DNA from: Kitasatospora sp. MAP12-44
Lineage (GTDB): Bacteria > Actinomycetota > Actinomycetes > Streptomycetales > Streptomycetaceae
Length of the DNA stretch: 64,000 bases
Reading direction: 5' to 3'
Assembly: GCF_029892095.1 (NCBI RefSeq)
Contig: NZ_JARZAE010000004.1
Location: 8,308,001 to 8,372,000 of the forward strand
Within the stretch, counting starts at the first letter, position 1. Every line of letters begins with the position of its first letter. The notes beneath the pieces are model-generated. The model ran no database searches, was not told the DNA's origin, and saw nothing but the letters and a program-made list of their open reading frames with translations. Made by a program: the position numbers and the translations under genes. Positions 51,501-59,696 of this stretch are shown in pieces.

Positions 51501-52556
51501 GGTCACCTCGTCGGCGAACGCCGACAGTGTGTCGACCATGGTGTTGATCACCCCGGCCAGCGCCGCGACCTCGCCCTTGGCCTCGACGGTGATCTTCTGC
51601 GAGAGGTCGCCCTTGGCGACCGCCGTCGCCACCTGGGCGATCGAACGGACCTGACCGGTGAGGTTGGACGCCATCACGTTGACGTTGTCGGTGAGGTCCT
51701 TCCAGGTGCCCGAGACGCCCCGGACGGTGGCCTGGCCGCCGAGGTAGCCCTCGGTACCGACCTCGCGGGCGACCCGGGTCACCTCGTCAGCGAACGCGGA
51801 GAGCTGGTCGACCATCGTGTTGATGGTCTCCTTCAGCTCCATGATCTCCCCGCGCGCGTCCACCCGGATCTTCTGCGAGAGGTCGCCCTTGGCGACCGCC
51901 GTCGTCACCTGGGCGATCGAACGGACCTGCGCGGTGAGGTTGTCGGCCATCACGTTGACGGAGTCGGTCAGGTCGCGCCAGGTGCCGGCGACCCCCGGCA
52001 CCTGCGCCTGGCCGCCGAGCCGGCCCTCGCTGCCGACCTCGCGGGCGACCCGGGTGACCTCCTTCGCGAAGGAGGAGAGCTGGTCGACCATCGTGTTGAC
52101 GGTGTTCTTGAGCTCCAGGATCTCGCCGCGGGCCGCGACGTCGATCTTCTGCGAGAGGTCGCCCTTGGCCACCGCGGTCGCCACCTGGGCGATGTCGCGG
52201 ACCTGGCTGGTCAGGTTGCCCGCCATCGCGTTGACGGAGTCGGTGAGGTCCTTCCAGGTGCCCGAGACGCCCGGCACCTCGGCCTGGCCGCCCAGCTGGC
52301 CCTCGGTGCCGACCTCGCGGGCGACCCGGGTGACCTCGGAGGTGAACAGCGAGAGCTGGTCGACCATGCCGTTGAAGACGGTGGCGATCTCGCCGAGCAG
52401 CCCGTCCGCGTCGTCCGGCAGCCGGGTGCCGAAGTCGCCGTCCCGCACCGCGGTCAGGCCCGCCAGCAGCCGGCGCAGCCCCGGCTCCCCGACGGCTTCG
52501 GTGGCCGCCGCACCGTTCCTCCTGGCAGGTGTCCCCGGCGTCGATGTCTCGCTCAT
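48537..52556 (-). CDS. Hybrid histidine kinase with six HAMP domains and GAF
   Basis: 1339 residues with no transmembrane helix, so cytoplasmic. One degenerate HAMP (about 30-68) is followed by five highly similar HAMP units of 92 residues (about 69-528), a GAF domain (about 560-700), a coiled coil (about 710-780), HisKA with MSHELRTPLN (His about 788), HATPase_c (about 880-1010), a degenerate receiver (about 1060-1190) and an intact receiver (LILMDVMMPEMDG, Asp about 1270). It should autophosphorylate and pass phosphate internally. ATG 52556 is chosen because the frame upstream loses domain-like sequence. Homologues are common in actinomycetes, often tied to osmotic stress. Confidence 0.92.
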   Translation of the reverse strand: MSETSTPGTPARRNGAAATEAVGEPGLRRLLAGLTAVRDGDFGTRLPDDADGLLGEIATVFNGMVDQLSLFTSEVTRVAREVGTEGQLGGQAEVPGVSGTWKDLTDSVNAMAGNLTSQVRDIAQVATAVAKGDLSQKIDVAARGEILELKNTVNTMVDQLSSFAKEVTRVAREVGSEGRLGGQAQVPGVAGTWRDLTDSVNVMADNLTAQVRSIAQVTTAVAKGDLSQKIRVDARGEIMELKETINTMVDQLSAFADEVTRVAREVGTEGYLGGQATVRGVSGTWKDLTDNVNVMASNLTGQVRSIAQVATAVAKGDLSQKITVEAKGEVAALAGVINTMVDTLSAFADEVTRVAREVGTEGTLGGQARVPNVAGTWKDLTENVNFMANNLTNQVRNIAQVTTAVAQGDLTRKIDVDARGEILELKTTINTMVDQLSAFAAEVTRVAREVGSEGRLGGQAEVEGISGTWKRLTENVNELAGNLTRQVRAIAEVTSAVAEGDLTLSITVDAPGEVGDLKDNINSMVESLRQTTRANQDQDWLKTNLARISALMQGRRDLAVVAELIMDELAPLVSAQYGAFYLAEETPGGTELALVAPYGYPLDVRRSARYRLGHSLVGQAARSRRTISVDDLPPGYVTISSGLGQASPAALIVLPIVVEDQVLGAIELATVHSFTQIHRDFLDQLMETIGVNVNTIMANARTDELLDESQRLAGELQSRSGELQARQEELQSSNAELEEKAALLAAQNRDIETKNLEIEQARQELEDRAHQLALASKYKSEFLANMSHELRTPLNSLLILAQLLAQNPTRNLSAKQVEYAGIIHSAGSDLLQLINDILDLSKVEAGKMDIDPERIPLRRLLDYIEATFRPLTGQKSLDFRISTAPGVPAELLTDDYRLRQVLRNLLSNAVKFTERGSVELRIEPADPTRLPEPAGQGGPVLAFHVVDTGIGIPEQQLQSVFGAFQQADGTTSRKYSGTGLGLSISREIACLLGGAITASSTLGQGSTFTLYLPTERPEFTDRPGGGAARTSPGSDAAPADEPSGPRRGTALPQQRRRLLVVEERPRGLLSLVAESAVADLADNRDPGDPRGPVELVSAVGVHEAAAALAAEACHCVVLELDLADGAALRFLAELERDAGLRQVPVLAHNNRRLGADQERALQSRAATQPLELLSSLDELRERIALHLNAYQPGDVLPLVRTEDAARAVTQQVGAEPTGATVLVVDDDARNLYAITGILELHGLTVLHAENGRAGIERLAAHSGIDLILMDVMMPEMDGYAATAAIRAMPQYAELPIIAVTAKAMPGDREKSLASGASDYITKPVDAGDLIACIRRWLRG
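50972..52352 (-). repeat. Five tandem 276-bp HAMP-coding units
   Basis: Each unit starts VTRVAREVG, continues GTWKDLTDSVN-like and ends NTMVDQL. DNA similarity is high, so units can expand or contract by recombination. Unit 5 is the most diverged. Confidence 0.9.
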
Positions 52557-52961
52557 GATCGCCCTCAACCCTTCGTCCGTCCACCCACCGGTGCTGCGGA
52601 CCCGGCGGGTGCCGAGGCGCCGCGGACGACGGACGGACCGTCTCCTCGCGGACCGGTACCAGGCACCGGACAGCATCCGAAAGACGAACCGGGCCGTGGG
52701 CGAAGCTACCGCAAACCACTCCCCACCGGCACAGTCCCGACCGGACGAATGGCCGCCGTGGCACGCCGTGCAGCCCCCTGGACCGCGCGGCCCAAGTCGC
52801 GCCGACAGCGCGTTGACCTGGACCGCAGCGGGTTTCTCGGGGGAGCGGGGGATCACCGGGGGCCGGTGCGGCGGTGCGTGAGACTTGTCATCTTCGCCGG
52901 AGAACAGCTGCGCGGCGCCGATGATCTCCAGCAGCCGGCCCACCGGCCACCCTGCGGGCGG
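52557..52961. other. 405-bp gap between hybrid kinase and deacetylase
   Basis: No convincing gene was found. On the minus strand the kinase frame stays open to GTG/TTG near 52943 and reads GRLLEIIGAAQLFSG, which has a protein-like look but no support. The kinase promoter presumably lies here. Confidence 0.55.
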
Positions 52962-53732
52962 TCAGCGCGCCGGGTCGGGCAGGACGAACTGGTAGCCGCT
53001 GTCGATCAGTTGCGGCAGATACGTCTGAAGGGCGCTGACGGTCTGCGACCGATCGCCCAGGCCGTCGTGGTTGAGGATGATCGAACCGGTCGTGGCGTTG
53101 CTCAGTACCCGGTCGACGATGGCCGAGGTGCCGGGGTTGGACCAGTCCTCGGGATCGACGGACCAGGAGATGGGTGCGAGCCCGAGATCCCCGCAGACGG
53201 CCATGGCGGCGTGGGTGAAGTAGCCGCCCGGCGCACGGAACAGGGTCGGCGAAGTCCCGTCCGTGACCTGCGCGATGATGTCGCTGGTCCGTTGGATCTC
53301 GTCGCGGGTCTGGTCGGCCGAGAGGGTGCCCAGGTCCACGTGCGACCAGGTGTGGTTGCCGATCAGGTGGCCCTCGTCGTGGACTTGGCGCGCGACGTCC
53401 GGGTACTGGTCGACGTTGGAACCGACCATGAAGAACGTCGCCGTGACGCCGTACTGCCGAAGGATGCTCAGAACCTGCGGCGTGTAGTCGGCACTTGGTC
53501 CGTCGTCGATCGTCAGGGCCAGCGCCATGGACCCGGCGTGCACATAGTATTCGGGGTCCGCGGCGGAGTCGTCCATCGGCGCACGAGGCGTGCCGGACGC
53601 TCTGGTCAGTGCTGTTTTGGCTAACGGGGCTGCCGCGGCGCGCCCGATGCCGCACAGCGAGAAGACCGCCAGGCTGCCGGCGGTGAGCAGGTGTCGCCGC
53701 GAGGGGCGATTGGTTATACCAGTACGAGTCAT
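52962..53732 (-). CDS. Tat-exported polysaccharide deacetylase
   Basis: 256 residues. A twin-arginine signal (RPSRRHLLTAGS) precedes a NodB/CE4 fold with LALTIDDGPSADYT (catalytic Asp and metal Asp), HLIGNHTWSHVDL (His-xx-His metal ligands) and FRAPGGYF. These enzymes remove N-acetyl or other acyl groups from chitin or peptidoglycan outside the cell. ATG 53732 is the likely start and gives a normal Tat leader. It is divergent from the DUF5709 gene. Confidence 0.9.
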   Translation of the reverse strand: MTRTGITNRPSRRHLLTAGSLAVFSLCGIGRAAAAPLAKTALTRASGTPRAPMDDSAADPEYYVHAGSMALALTIDDGPSADYTPQVLSILRQYGVTATFFMVGSNVDQYPDVARQVHDEGHLIGNHTWSHVDLGTLSADQTRDEIQRTSDIIAQVTDGTSPTLFRAPGGYFTHAAMAVCGDLGLAPISWSVDPEDWSNPGTSAIVDRVLSNATTGSIILNHDGLGDRSQTVSALQTYLPQLIDSGYQFVLPDPAR

Positions 53733-53860
53733 CACGATCGCAGTATCACCATCCGCCGCGCCGGCCCGCAGATCGAGTAGTCCCCTCAGGTGACCGCGCT
53801 GCCACCGACAGTCACGGCGCTGCCGCCAGAGCTGGAGCAGCGCCTGGCAGCCCGGCTGCG

Positions 53861-53902
53861 GGGGACGGGTGAACGGGGACGGGTGAAGGGGGACGGGTGA
53901 CG
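53861..53902. repeat. Three tandem 14-bp repeats
   Basis: Units GGGGACGGGTGAAC, GGGGACGGGTGAAG and GGGGACGGGTGACG lie in the divergent gap between the deacetylase and DUF5709 genes. Confidence 0.85.
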
Positions 53903-53969
53903 CCGGGCTGGCAGGTGTGCTGTGCTGGATACAGGACCCGGGGGCCGACCGCTCAGCAGGGAGTAACCG

Positions 53970-54440
53970 ATGACCAGGGAATCCGACGACGCCAGGGCTG
54001 ACGGGGTCTACCAGCCGGACGGTAGCGAGGTGACCGCGGACGAAGGCATTCTGGACTCGGCGGACACCCTCAGTGATCGCGAGGCCGACCCGTTCGATGA
54101 GGGCTGGTCGCCCCCCGAGTATCCGCTCGCGGTCGAGCGCCGGGGCACCACGGTCCGCGAGCAGCGCGAGGGTGTGAGCCTGGAGCAGCGGCTGGCGGAG
54201 GAGGTGCCCGACCCCGCACTGCGCCCGCTCGCGGCGGGGGACGGCATGGGCGACGCGAGCGACACCGACGGTGAGCTCGTCGACGGCGAGGTCGGCGACG
54301 ACCGTGCGGGTCGGCTGGTCGCACCGGGTGACGGCCGGCAGGGGATGCTGGCGCAGGACGTCGGCATCGACGGAGCGGTCGCCTCCGCGGAGGAGGCCGC
54401 CGTTCACGTGGTCTCCGAGGACAGGGTGGACGCCTCCTGA
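53970..54440 (+). CDS. DUF5709 acidic protein
   Basis: 156 residues, strongly acidic, with the DUF5709 pattern: DGVYQPDGSEVTADEGILDSADTL, DPFDEGWSPPEYPL, and repeated DD/VDGEVGDDRAG segments. It has no catalytic motif and probably is largely disordered. The family is restricted to actinobacteria and has no known function. ATG 53970 is used. Confidence 0.85.
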   Translation: MTRESDDARADGVYQPDGSEVTADEGILDSADTLSDREADPFDEGWSPPEYPLAVERRGTTVREQREGVSLEQRLAEEVPDPALRPLAAGDGMGDASDTDGELVDGEVGDDRAGRLVAPGDGRQGMLAQDVGIDGAVASAEEAAVHVVSEDRVDAS

Positions 54441-54495
54441 GACCCCACAGCCCTCAGATAGCCCTCAGGACCGACGGCCCGTAGGCCGTAGCCCT

Positions 54496-54681
54496 TCAGG
54501 CCGCCTGTTCGGGGGCGAGCGGCAGTTCCGGCTCCGCGGTCGGCAGAGCGAGTTCCCCAGTGAGCATCTGCAGCGGTGGTTGCTCGGTTGGTCGTGGGCT
54601 GAACACCTGGTCCTCGAATCGGCCGAGCAGCAGCAGCACGCCGAGGAGGAGCGGAGGTATCAGCAGGGCGAAAACAATCAT
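54496..54681 (-). CDS. Small single-pass membrane protein
   Basis: 61 residues. One strong N-terminal membrane helix (MIVFALLIPPLLLGVLLLL) is followed by a short acidic, proline-rich cytoplasmic or extracytoplasmic tail. ATG 54681 is a good start, and codon use is G/C-biased. No family was recognised; it is not a KdpF by the loop residues. It lies tail to tail with the DUF5709 gene. Confidence 0.5.
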   Translation of the reverse strand: MIVFALLIPPLLLGVLLLLGRFEDQVFSPRPTEQPPLQMLTGELALPTAEPELPLAPEQAA

Positions 54682-54862
54682 CGCGTCACGTCCCGGGAGA
54701 CGGGGACGGGGTCTTTGCCCGCCTGCTCCGCCACCGTATCCCAGACCGGCGGGGACGGCGCTCCGGGCAGGACGGGCCGGCTGAATCCCGGCAGAATCCC
54801 GGCAGAGGACGGCCACGAAAAGTCGATTGCCGATCTTCGCGAGTGTGCCGAGAATCGACCGG

Positions 54863-55663
54863 ATGAGGGATGTACTGACAGCTGATCAGATCGAGCGGTT
54901 CGTCCTGGACGGTTTCGTCCGCCTGCCGGAGGCGTTTTCGCGCTCACTGGCAGAGGAGTGCCGGGCGTTCCTGTGGCGCGAGACCGGGCTCGACCCGGAC
55001 GACCCGGCGGCCTGGACCGAGCCGGTCGTCAGGCTCGGCGGCTACGCGGACGAGCCGTTCCAGCGGGCGGCCGGCTCCGAGCGCCTCCACGGCGCCTTCG
55101 ACCAGCTCGTCGGCCCGGGCCGCTGGGCGCCACGCGTCGGCCTGGGCACCTTCCCCATCCGCTTCCCGCACCCCGCCGACCCGGGCGATACCGGCTGGCA
55201 CATGGACGGCAGCTACACCCCCGAAGGCGAGGCGGGATACTGGCTCAACATCAACTCGCGCGGCCGGGCGCTGCTGATGCTCTTCCTCTTCTCCGACATC
55301 GACGCCGAGACCGCGCCGACCAGGATCAAGGTCGGCTCGCACCTGGACGTCCCGTCGTTCCTGCGGCCTGCCGGCGATCGGGGCATGGACGTCTTCACCC
55401 TCTGCGCGGCCATGGACGAGGCCGACATGCTCGACGCCCCGCAACGGCCGCTGGCACTCGCCACCGGGCAGGCCGGTGACGTCTACCTCTGCCACCCGTT
55501 CCTGATCCACGCTGCTCAGGCCAATCACGGCACCGCCCCGCGCTTCATGGCCCAGCCCCCGCTGCTGCCGTCCGGCCAGGCCGACCTTCTCGACCTGGAC
55601 CGCCGCGACGGCATCCACTCCCCGGTCGAGCGCGCGGTCCGACTGGGCCTCGGCCTGGCGTAG
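54863..55663 (+). CDS. Phytanoyl-CoA dioxygenase-family protein
   Basis: 266 residues of the PhyH family. Iron-site elements are HMDGSY (His-x-Asp) and CHPFLIHAAQANHG with the distal His. Such enzymes use Fe(II) and 2-oxoglutarate to hydroxylate small molecules; the substrate is unknown. ATG 54863 gives MRDVLTADQIERFVLDGFV, the normal family N-terminus. Confidence 0.88.
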   Translation: MRDVLTADQIERFVLDGFVRLPEAFSRSLAEECRAFLWRETGLDPDDPAAWTEPVVRLGGYADEPFQRAAGSERLHGAFDQLVGPGRWAPRVGLGTFPIRFPHPADPGDTGWHMDGSYTPEGEAGYWLNINSRGRALLMLFLFSDIDAETAPTRIKVGSHLDVPSFLRPAGDRGMDVFTLCAAMDEADMLDAPQRPLALATGQAGDVYLCHPFLIHAAQANHGTAPRFMAQPPLLPSGQADLLDLDRRDGIHSPVERAVRLGLGLA

Positions 55664-55799
55664 CCACGGCTGTCGGGCTTCGCGTGGTCGTCCGCGGGCA
55701 TCACCGCTACGGTCGGCTGGTGCGCCTCGCCGTCCTCGCGACTCTCGATGGGTCGCCGATCTCGCCGACCGCAGGAACCTCGCCGACCCGTGAGCGGGC

Positions 55800-56534
55800 T
55801 CACGCCGGGGCGGTCCAGGCGGCGCGGGAGCGGGTGAGCAGCATGGCGGTGAGGGTGCCCGCCGCGAGCAGGACGGCGGCCAGCAGCAGCGCGAGCCCGG
55901 GGTGGCCGTGCAGCACGGCGAAGCCGCCGACGAGGGCGCCGAGGAACATCGCCGCCGCCGAGAGCAGCCGGCGTCCGGCCCGCCCGCCCGGCCCGCCGGC
56001 CAGTCGGCTGTCAGCGGCGGCGCCGGCGATGGTCAGGGTCAGCACGGTGGTGGTGAGGTCCGGGACGGCCAGGGCCCGCGCGGCGGCGTTCTGTACCCCC
56101 ATGGCGAGGCCGAGCAGGACGATCAGCAGGTAGCGGGGGCCTTCGCCGTACGGCTGGTCGGCCAGCTGGGTGACGAGGAGGGCGCCGGCCACCAGGACGG
56201 TCTCGACGGCCAGGGTCAGTCGCAGGACTCGGGCTCGGTGGCGGCTGGCGCTATGGGCGAGGCGGCCGCCGAGCAGTGCGCCGAGGCTGAAGGCCGCGAG
56301 CGCCGCGACCGAGGCGGCGAGGGAGAACCCGGTGGCCCCGGCTATCGCGAACCCGGAGAAGACGATGTTGCCGGTCATGTTGGCGACGAAGACGTGGCCG
56401 AGGGTGAGGTAGCTGAAGGCGTCGATGAGGCCGGTGACGACGGTGAGGGCGAGCATCAGCGGCGGCAGCGGACCGTGCGGGTCGTCCCGGTCGGGCACCA
56501 TGGTGGACCACGCCTCGCGCAGTACGGCAGACAC
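55800..56534 (-). CDS. DUF1275 (YoaK-type) membrane protein
   Basis: 244 residues with about six membrane helices and the family patch VTGLIDAFSYLTLGHVFVANMTGN. Function is not established. GTG 56534 has GGAG upstream. A large inverted repeat (56542-56607) covers its 5' leader. Confidence 0.88.
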   Translation of the reverse strand: MSAVLREAWSTMVPDRDDPHGPLPPLMLALTVVTGLIDAFSYLTLGHVFVANMTGNIVFSGFAIAGATGFSLAASVAALAAFSLGALLGGRLAHSASRHRARVLRLTLAVETVLVAGALLVTQLADQPYGEGPRYLLIVLLGLAMGVQNAAARALAVPDLTTTVLTLTIAGAAADSRLAGGPGGRAGRRLLSAAAMFLGALVGGFAVLHGHPGLALLLAAVLLAAGTLTAMLLTRSRAAWTAPA

Positions 56535-56541
56535 AGCAACT

Positions 56542-56607
56542 CCGATCTCCGGGCCCGCCGGTTGGCGGGCCGACTGTCAGCTACCAGCCTGCGGGCCCGG
56601 AGATCGG
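56542..56607. promoter_or_regulatory. Large nested inverted repeat before the DUF1275 gene
   Basis: 17-bp arms CCGATCTCCGGGCCCGC (56542-56558) and GCGGGCCCGGAGATCGG (56591-56607) are perfectly complementary, with a further GCCCGCC/GGCGGGC hairpin at the left arm. The repeat overlaps the ribosome site, so it could act as an RNA switch or an upstream terminator. Confidence 0.6.
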
Positions 56608-56625
56608 TCTGTCCACGATGGGTCC

Positions 56626-56706
56626 CTACGCTGATGCGATCGGGTTCCAGGAAGCCCGCAGGTCGCTGAGGCGCTTGCGCTGCTCCGCGATCCAGCCTTC
56701 CGGCAG
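56626..56706 (-). pseudogene. Possible remnant of a small or truncated gene
   Basis: On the minus strand the frame ends at TAG 56626-56628 and reads LPEGWIAEQRKRLSD then LRASWNPIASA, with good G/C third-position bias and a hydrophilic, helical look. No ATG, GTG or TTG precedes it before the strong terminator at 56729, so its start appears lost. It might be a decayed C-terminus or a peptide started at CTG 56706. Confidence 0.35.
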
Positions 56707-56728
56707 GTTGATCGGGTCGCCGTGGCAC

Positions 56729-56781
56729 GTCCGCCCCTGCCCGCGACGAGTGGTGTGGCCTCGTCGCGGGCAGGGGCGGAC
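56729..56781 (-). terminator. Strong terminator after aminopeptidase N
   Basis: Perfect 21-bp arms (56729-56749 and 56761-56781, left arm beginning GTCCGCCCCTGCCCG) enclose an 11-nt loop, just past the aminopeptidase stop at 56795. Confidence 0.9.
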
Positions 56782-56794
56782 ACCGGTGTGCTCG

Positions 56795-59395
56795 TCAGGA
56801 CCGGTGGGCCGCCGCCCGGCGCAGGTCGTCGAGACCGTCCGCGAGGAAGCGGCGCAGGTGCGGGGCGAGGTCGGTGCGGGCCAGGCACTGCTCGGCCGCG
56901 CTGATCGTGGTGGCGTCGGCCGCGCCCGCCGGGAACAGCGCGCTGCCCAGGGCCTTGGCGATCGCGCCGCCGCGCTCGCCGGCGGCCGCGATCTGCTCGA
57001 AGTACCTTCGCACGTAGGCCTGCTGGGTGGACGGCGAACCGGACCGCCAGAAGCCCCCGGCGGTCGCGGTCAGCTGGTGGTTGGAGAGCGCGCCGGGGGT
57101 GAACAGCAGCTCCCAGGCGCGCTCCTTGGCCGCGTCGTCGGCGAGCGCGGCCCGGGCGCGGGCCGCGCCCTGCTCGCCGGTGTTGCTGGGATCGGCGGAC
57201 AGCTCGGCGGCGATCTGCCCCTCGTCGGCGGCGCCGAGAGCGGCGAGCCGGGTCAGCGCGGCCCAGCGCAGCTTGGCGTCGAATTCCAGGCGATCCGCCG
57301 CATCGTGCGCCTGGCCGTCCGCCGCACCGTGCGCCTGGCCGTCCGCCTGGCCGTCCGCCCGGCTGTGCGGCAGGTCGCGGCCGGCGAGCCAGCCGGTGAG
57401 CTCGGCGAGCTGCTCTTCGCCCGAGGCAGTGGCGATCACCGTCTGCAGGGCGGCGATCCGCAGGCCCCGACCGGCGCCCGGACGGGTGAGCAGGGCCCGC
57501 GCGGTGTCGCCGAGCAGGACCAGCGCCTCGGGCCGGTCGGCCGGGGCGAGGTATCGGGCGACGACGTGGTCGAGCGCGAAGGTCAGCACCGCCTCCACGA
57601 TGCTGTCCGCGCTCTCGCCCGGAAGGTGGGCGGCGACCAGCCGCAGGTAGCCGTCGGCCGACAGCTCGGCGCAGCGGGCCAGGTCGCGGGCGTGCTCCCA
57701 GAGGATGGCGCGGGCCAACTCGTCCGTGACGGCGGAGAGCGAGTCCGCGACGGTCGTCGCCGAGTGCTCGTCGAGCCGGATCCGCGCCCAGCTGAGGTCG
57801 CCGTCGTTGGGCAGCAGCAGGGCAGGGCGGGCGGTGCCGGCCAGCTCGGGCAGCGGGGTGCGGGCGCCCGGGCCGACCTCGGCGTCCAGCCGCCGGCGCG
57901 CCACGATCGCGTCTCCCTCCCACGCGTACACGCCGATCCGCACGCGGTGCGGGCGGCTGCCGTCGTTGACCAGGGTGGCGGAGTTGAGCGTCCCGTCCTG
58001 CGCGTCCACCTCGATCCGCAGCGTGTCGACGCCGGTGGTCCGCAGCCAGCGGTCCGCCCACCCGAGCACGTCCGGGCCGTCCTCTGGGTCGCCGGAGCCG
58101 CCGTCAGCGGCCTTCGGGCCGTCGGCGCCGCTCAGCGCCGCGAGGAAGTCGCCGAGCTCCGCGTTGCCCCAGCGGTGCTCGGCGAAATACGCGTTGAGCC
58201 CGGCGAAGAACCTCTCGTCGCCCAGCCAGTGCACGAGTTGGCGCAGCGTCGCGGCACCCTTGGCGTACGAGATGCCGTCGAAGTTGGACAGCGCCTCGGC
58301 GGCGGAGGCCGCGCCGGTGGCGGCGACGGGGTGGGTGCTGGGGCGCTGGTCGGCGTCGTACCCCCAGCCCTTGCGGCAGGCGGCGAACAGCGTCCAGATG
58401 CCGTCGTCCCCGACGGTCTCGGCCGCGATCCGGTGGCCGAGCATCTCGGCGAACGACTCGTTCAGCCACACATCGTCCCACCAGGCCAGGGTGACCAGGT
58501 CGCCGAACCACATGTGCGCCATCTCGTGGCAGACCACGACGGCTCGCATCGCGCGCTGCACGCCGGTGGGCGCCGAGCGGAACAGCATCTCGTCCTGGAA
58601 CACCACGCAACCCGGGTTCTCCATCGCGCCCCAGTTGAACTCGGGCACGAACACCTGGTCGTAGCCGCCGAACGGGTAGCGCTCCTCGAACAGTTCGTGC
58701 AGCCGGTCGAAGGAGGCCCGGGTCACCGTGAACAACTCCTCGGCCTCGCGGTCGAGTTCGGCGGCGAGCGAGCGGCGGGAGTAGAGGCCCAGCGGGATGC
58801 CGTCGTGTTCGGCGTGCACCGAGTGCAGCGGGCCGCCGACCACGGTGACCAAGTACGGGGAGATCGGCCCGACCGGGGCGATCTCCCAGCGGCCGTCGGT
58901 GAGTTGACCGGCCTTGCCGTTGCCGATCACCGTCCAGTCGTCGGGTGCGGTGACGGTGAAGGTGAACGGCGCCTTCAGGTCCGGCTGGTCGAAGCAGGCG
59001 AAGACCTTCGGGCCCAGGTCGGGGGCGCACGTGGCGTAGACGTACGCGGCGCCGTCGGCCGGGTCGGTGAAGCGGTGCAGGCCCTCGGCGGTGCGGGAGT
59101 ACACCATGTCGGCCTCGACCAGCAGCTCGTTCTCGGCGGCCAGCGCGGCCAGCGGCAGCCGGTTGCCCTCGTGGGTGCCCAAGTCGAGGGGGAGGCCGTT
59201 GAGTTCGGCACGGAGCAGGGTCTCGGGTTCGAGCTCCACGAAGGACTGCGCGCCGGGCTCCGCACAGCCGAACCGGATCACGGTGGTGCTGCGGAAGGTG
59301 TGGTCGCCCTGGGTGACGTCCAGGGCGACGGAGTAGGAACGCACGTCGAGCAGGTGGGCCCGGACGGCGGCTTCGGTACGCAGAAGAGCTGGCAT
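56795..59395 (-). CDS. pepN: Aminopeptidase N (M1 family)
   Basis: About 866 residues, close to the size of Streptomyces lividans PepN. The substrate-binding WGAMENPG and zinc-binding VVCHEMAHMWFGD (HExxH) are intact, with the third ligand glutamate expected in DVWLNESFAEMLG. It removes N-terminal residues from peptides in the cytoplasm. ATG 59395 is the start; the open frame to 59431 contains another ATG. A Gln/Ala/Asp/Gly-rich imperfect repeat (near 57300-57360) encodes repeated AHGAADGQ-type units and looks locally expanded. Confidence 0.93.
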   Translation of the reverse strand: MPALLRTEAAVRAHLLDVRSYSVALDVTQGDHTFRSTTVIRFGCAEPGAQSFVELEPETLLRAELNGLPLDLGTHEGNRLPLAALAAENELLVEADMVYSRTAEGLHRFTDPADGAAYVYATCAPDLGPKVFACFDQPDLKAPFTFTVTAPDDWTVIGNGKAGQLTDGRWEIAPVGPISPYLVTVVGGPLHSVHAEHDGIPLGLYSRRSLAAELDREAEELFTVTRASFDRLHELFEERYPFGGYDQVFVPEFNWGAMENPGCVVFQDEMLFRSAPTGVQRAMRAVVVCHEMAHMWFGDLVTLAWWDDVWLNESFAEMLGHRIAAETVGDDGIWTLFAACRKGWGYDADQRPSTHPVAATGAASAAEALSNFDGISYAKGAATLRQLVHWLGDERFFAGLNAYFAEHRWGNAELGDFLAALSGADGPKAADGGSGDPEDGPDVLGWADRWLRTTGVDTLRIEVDAQDGTLNSATLVNDGSRPHRVRIGVYAWEGDAIVARRRLDAEVGPGARTPLPELAGTARPALLLPNDGDLSWARIRLDEHSATTVADSLSAVTDELARAILWEHARDLARCAELSADGYLRLVAAHLPGESADSIVEAVLTFALDHVVARYLAPADRPEALVLLGDTARALLTRPGAGRGLRIAALQTVIATASGEEQLAELTGWLAGRDLPHSRADGQADGQAHGAADGQAHDAADRLEFDAKLRWAALTRLAALGAADEGQIAAELSADPSNTGEQGAARARAALADDAAKERAWELLFTPGALSNHQLTATAGGFWRSGSPSTQQAYVRRYFEQIAAAGERGGAIAKALGSALFPAGAADATTISAAEQCLARTDLAPHLRRFLADGLDDLRRAAAHRS

Positions 59396-59548
59396 TCCGG
59401 CATGCTGCCCCAGCCCACGCACGTCGGACAAGGGCTCTCAGTCTCGGAAAACCCGGTGTGCGGCTCGCAGCGGGTTCGCTACAGTCGCAGCAATCGCGCG
59501 GCCACGATCGGTGGGCGCGCCGCCGTGACGAGTGAGGGGAGTCCAACC

Positions 59549-59665
59549 ATGCGGTACCGCACCGCTGTTGTTGTGCCCTCGTCGCGGTACGAGGTGATCC
59601 TGGTGTCTTCGTGCGCCCGGTGCCGGCTGCGCGGCCGGTTCCGGATGTCCGCGACGAACACCTGA
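59549..59665 (+). CDS. 38-residue ORF upstream of the EF-G paralogue
   Basis: ATG 59549 follows GAGGGGAGTCCAACC, a strong ribosome site. The peptide is MRYRTAVVVPSSRYEVILVS followed by CARCRLRGRFRMSATNT, basic and with a CxxC motif. It ends 92 bases before the EF-G start, with a hairpin in between. It might be a small protein or a leader peptide. Confidence 0.5.
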   Translation: MRYRTAVVVPSSRYEVILVSSCARCRLRGRFRMSATNT

Positions 59666-59674
59666 CCTCGCTCT

Positions 59675-59696
59675 GCCCGGTGGAGTGCCACCGGGC
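59675..59696 (+). promoter_or_regulatory. Hairpin in the leader of the EF-G gene
   Basis: GCCCGGTGG and CCACCGGGC pair across a 4-nt loop. It lies between the small ORF and the EF-G paralogue, where it could act in attenuation. Confidence 0.5.

Noticed and set aside
52557..52961. Extension of the hybrid kinase to 52943
   Set aside because: The extra residues are Arg/Ser/Pro-rich without domain support, and ATG 52556 leads directly into the first HAMP region.
54070..54324. Minus-strand frame opposite DUF5709
   Set aside because: It is Arg/Pro-rich and antisense to a gene with a recognisable family pattern.
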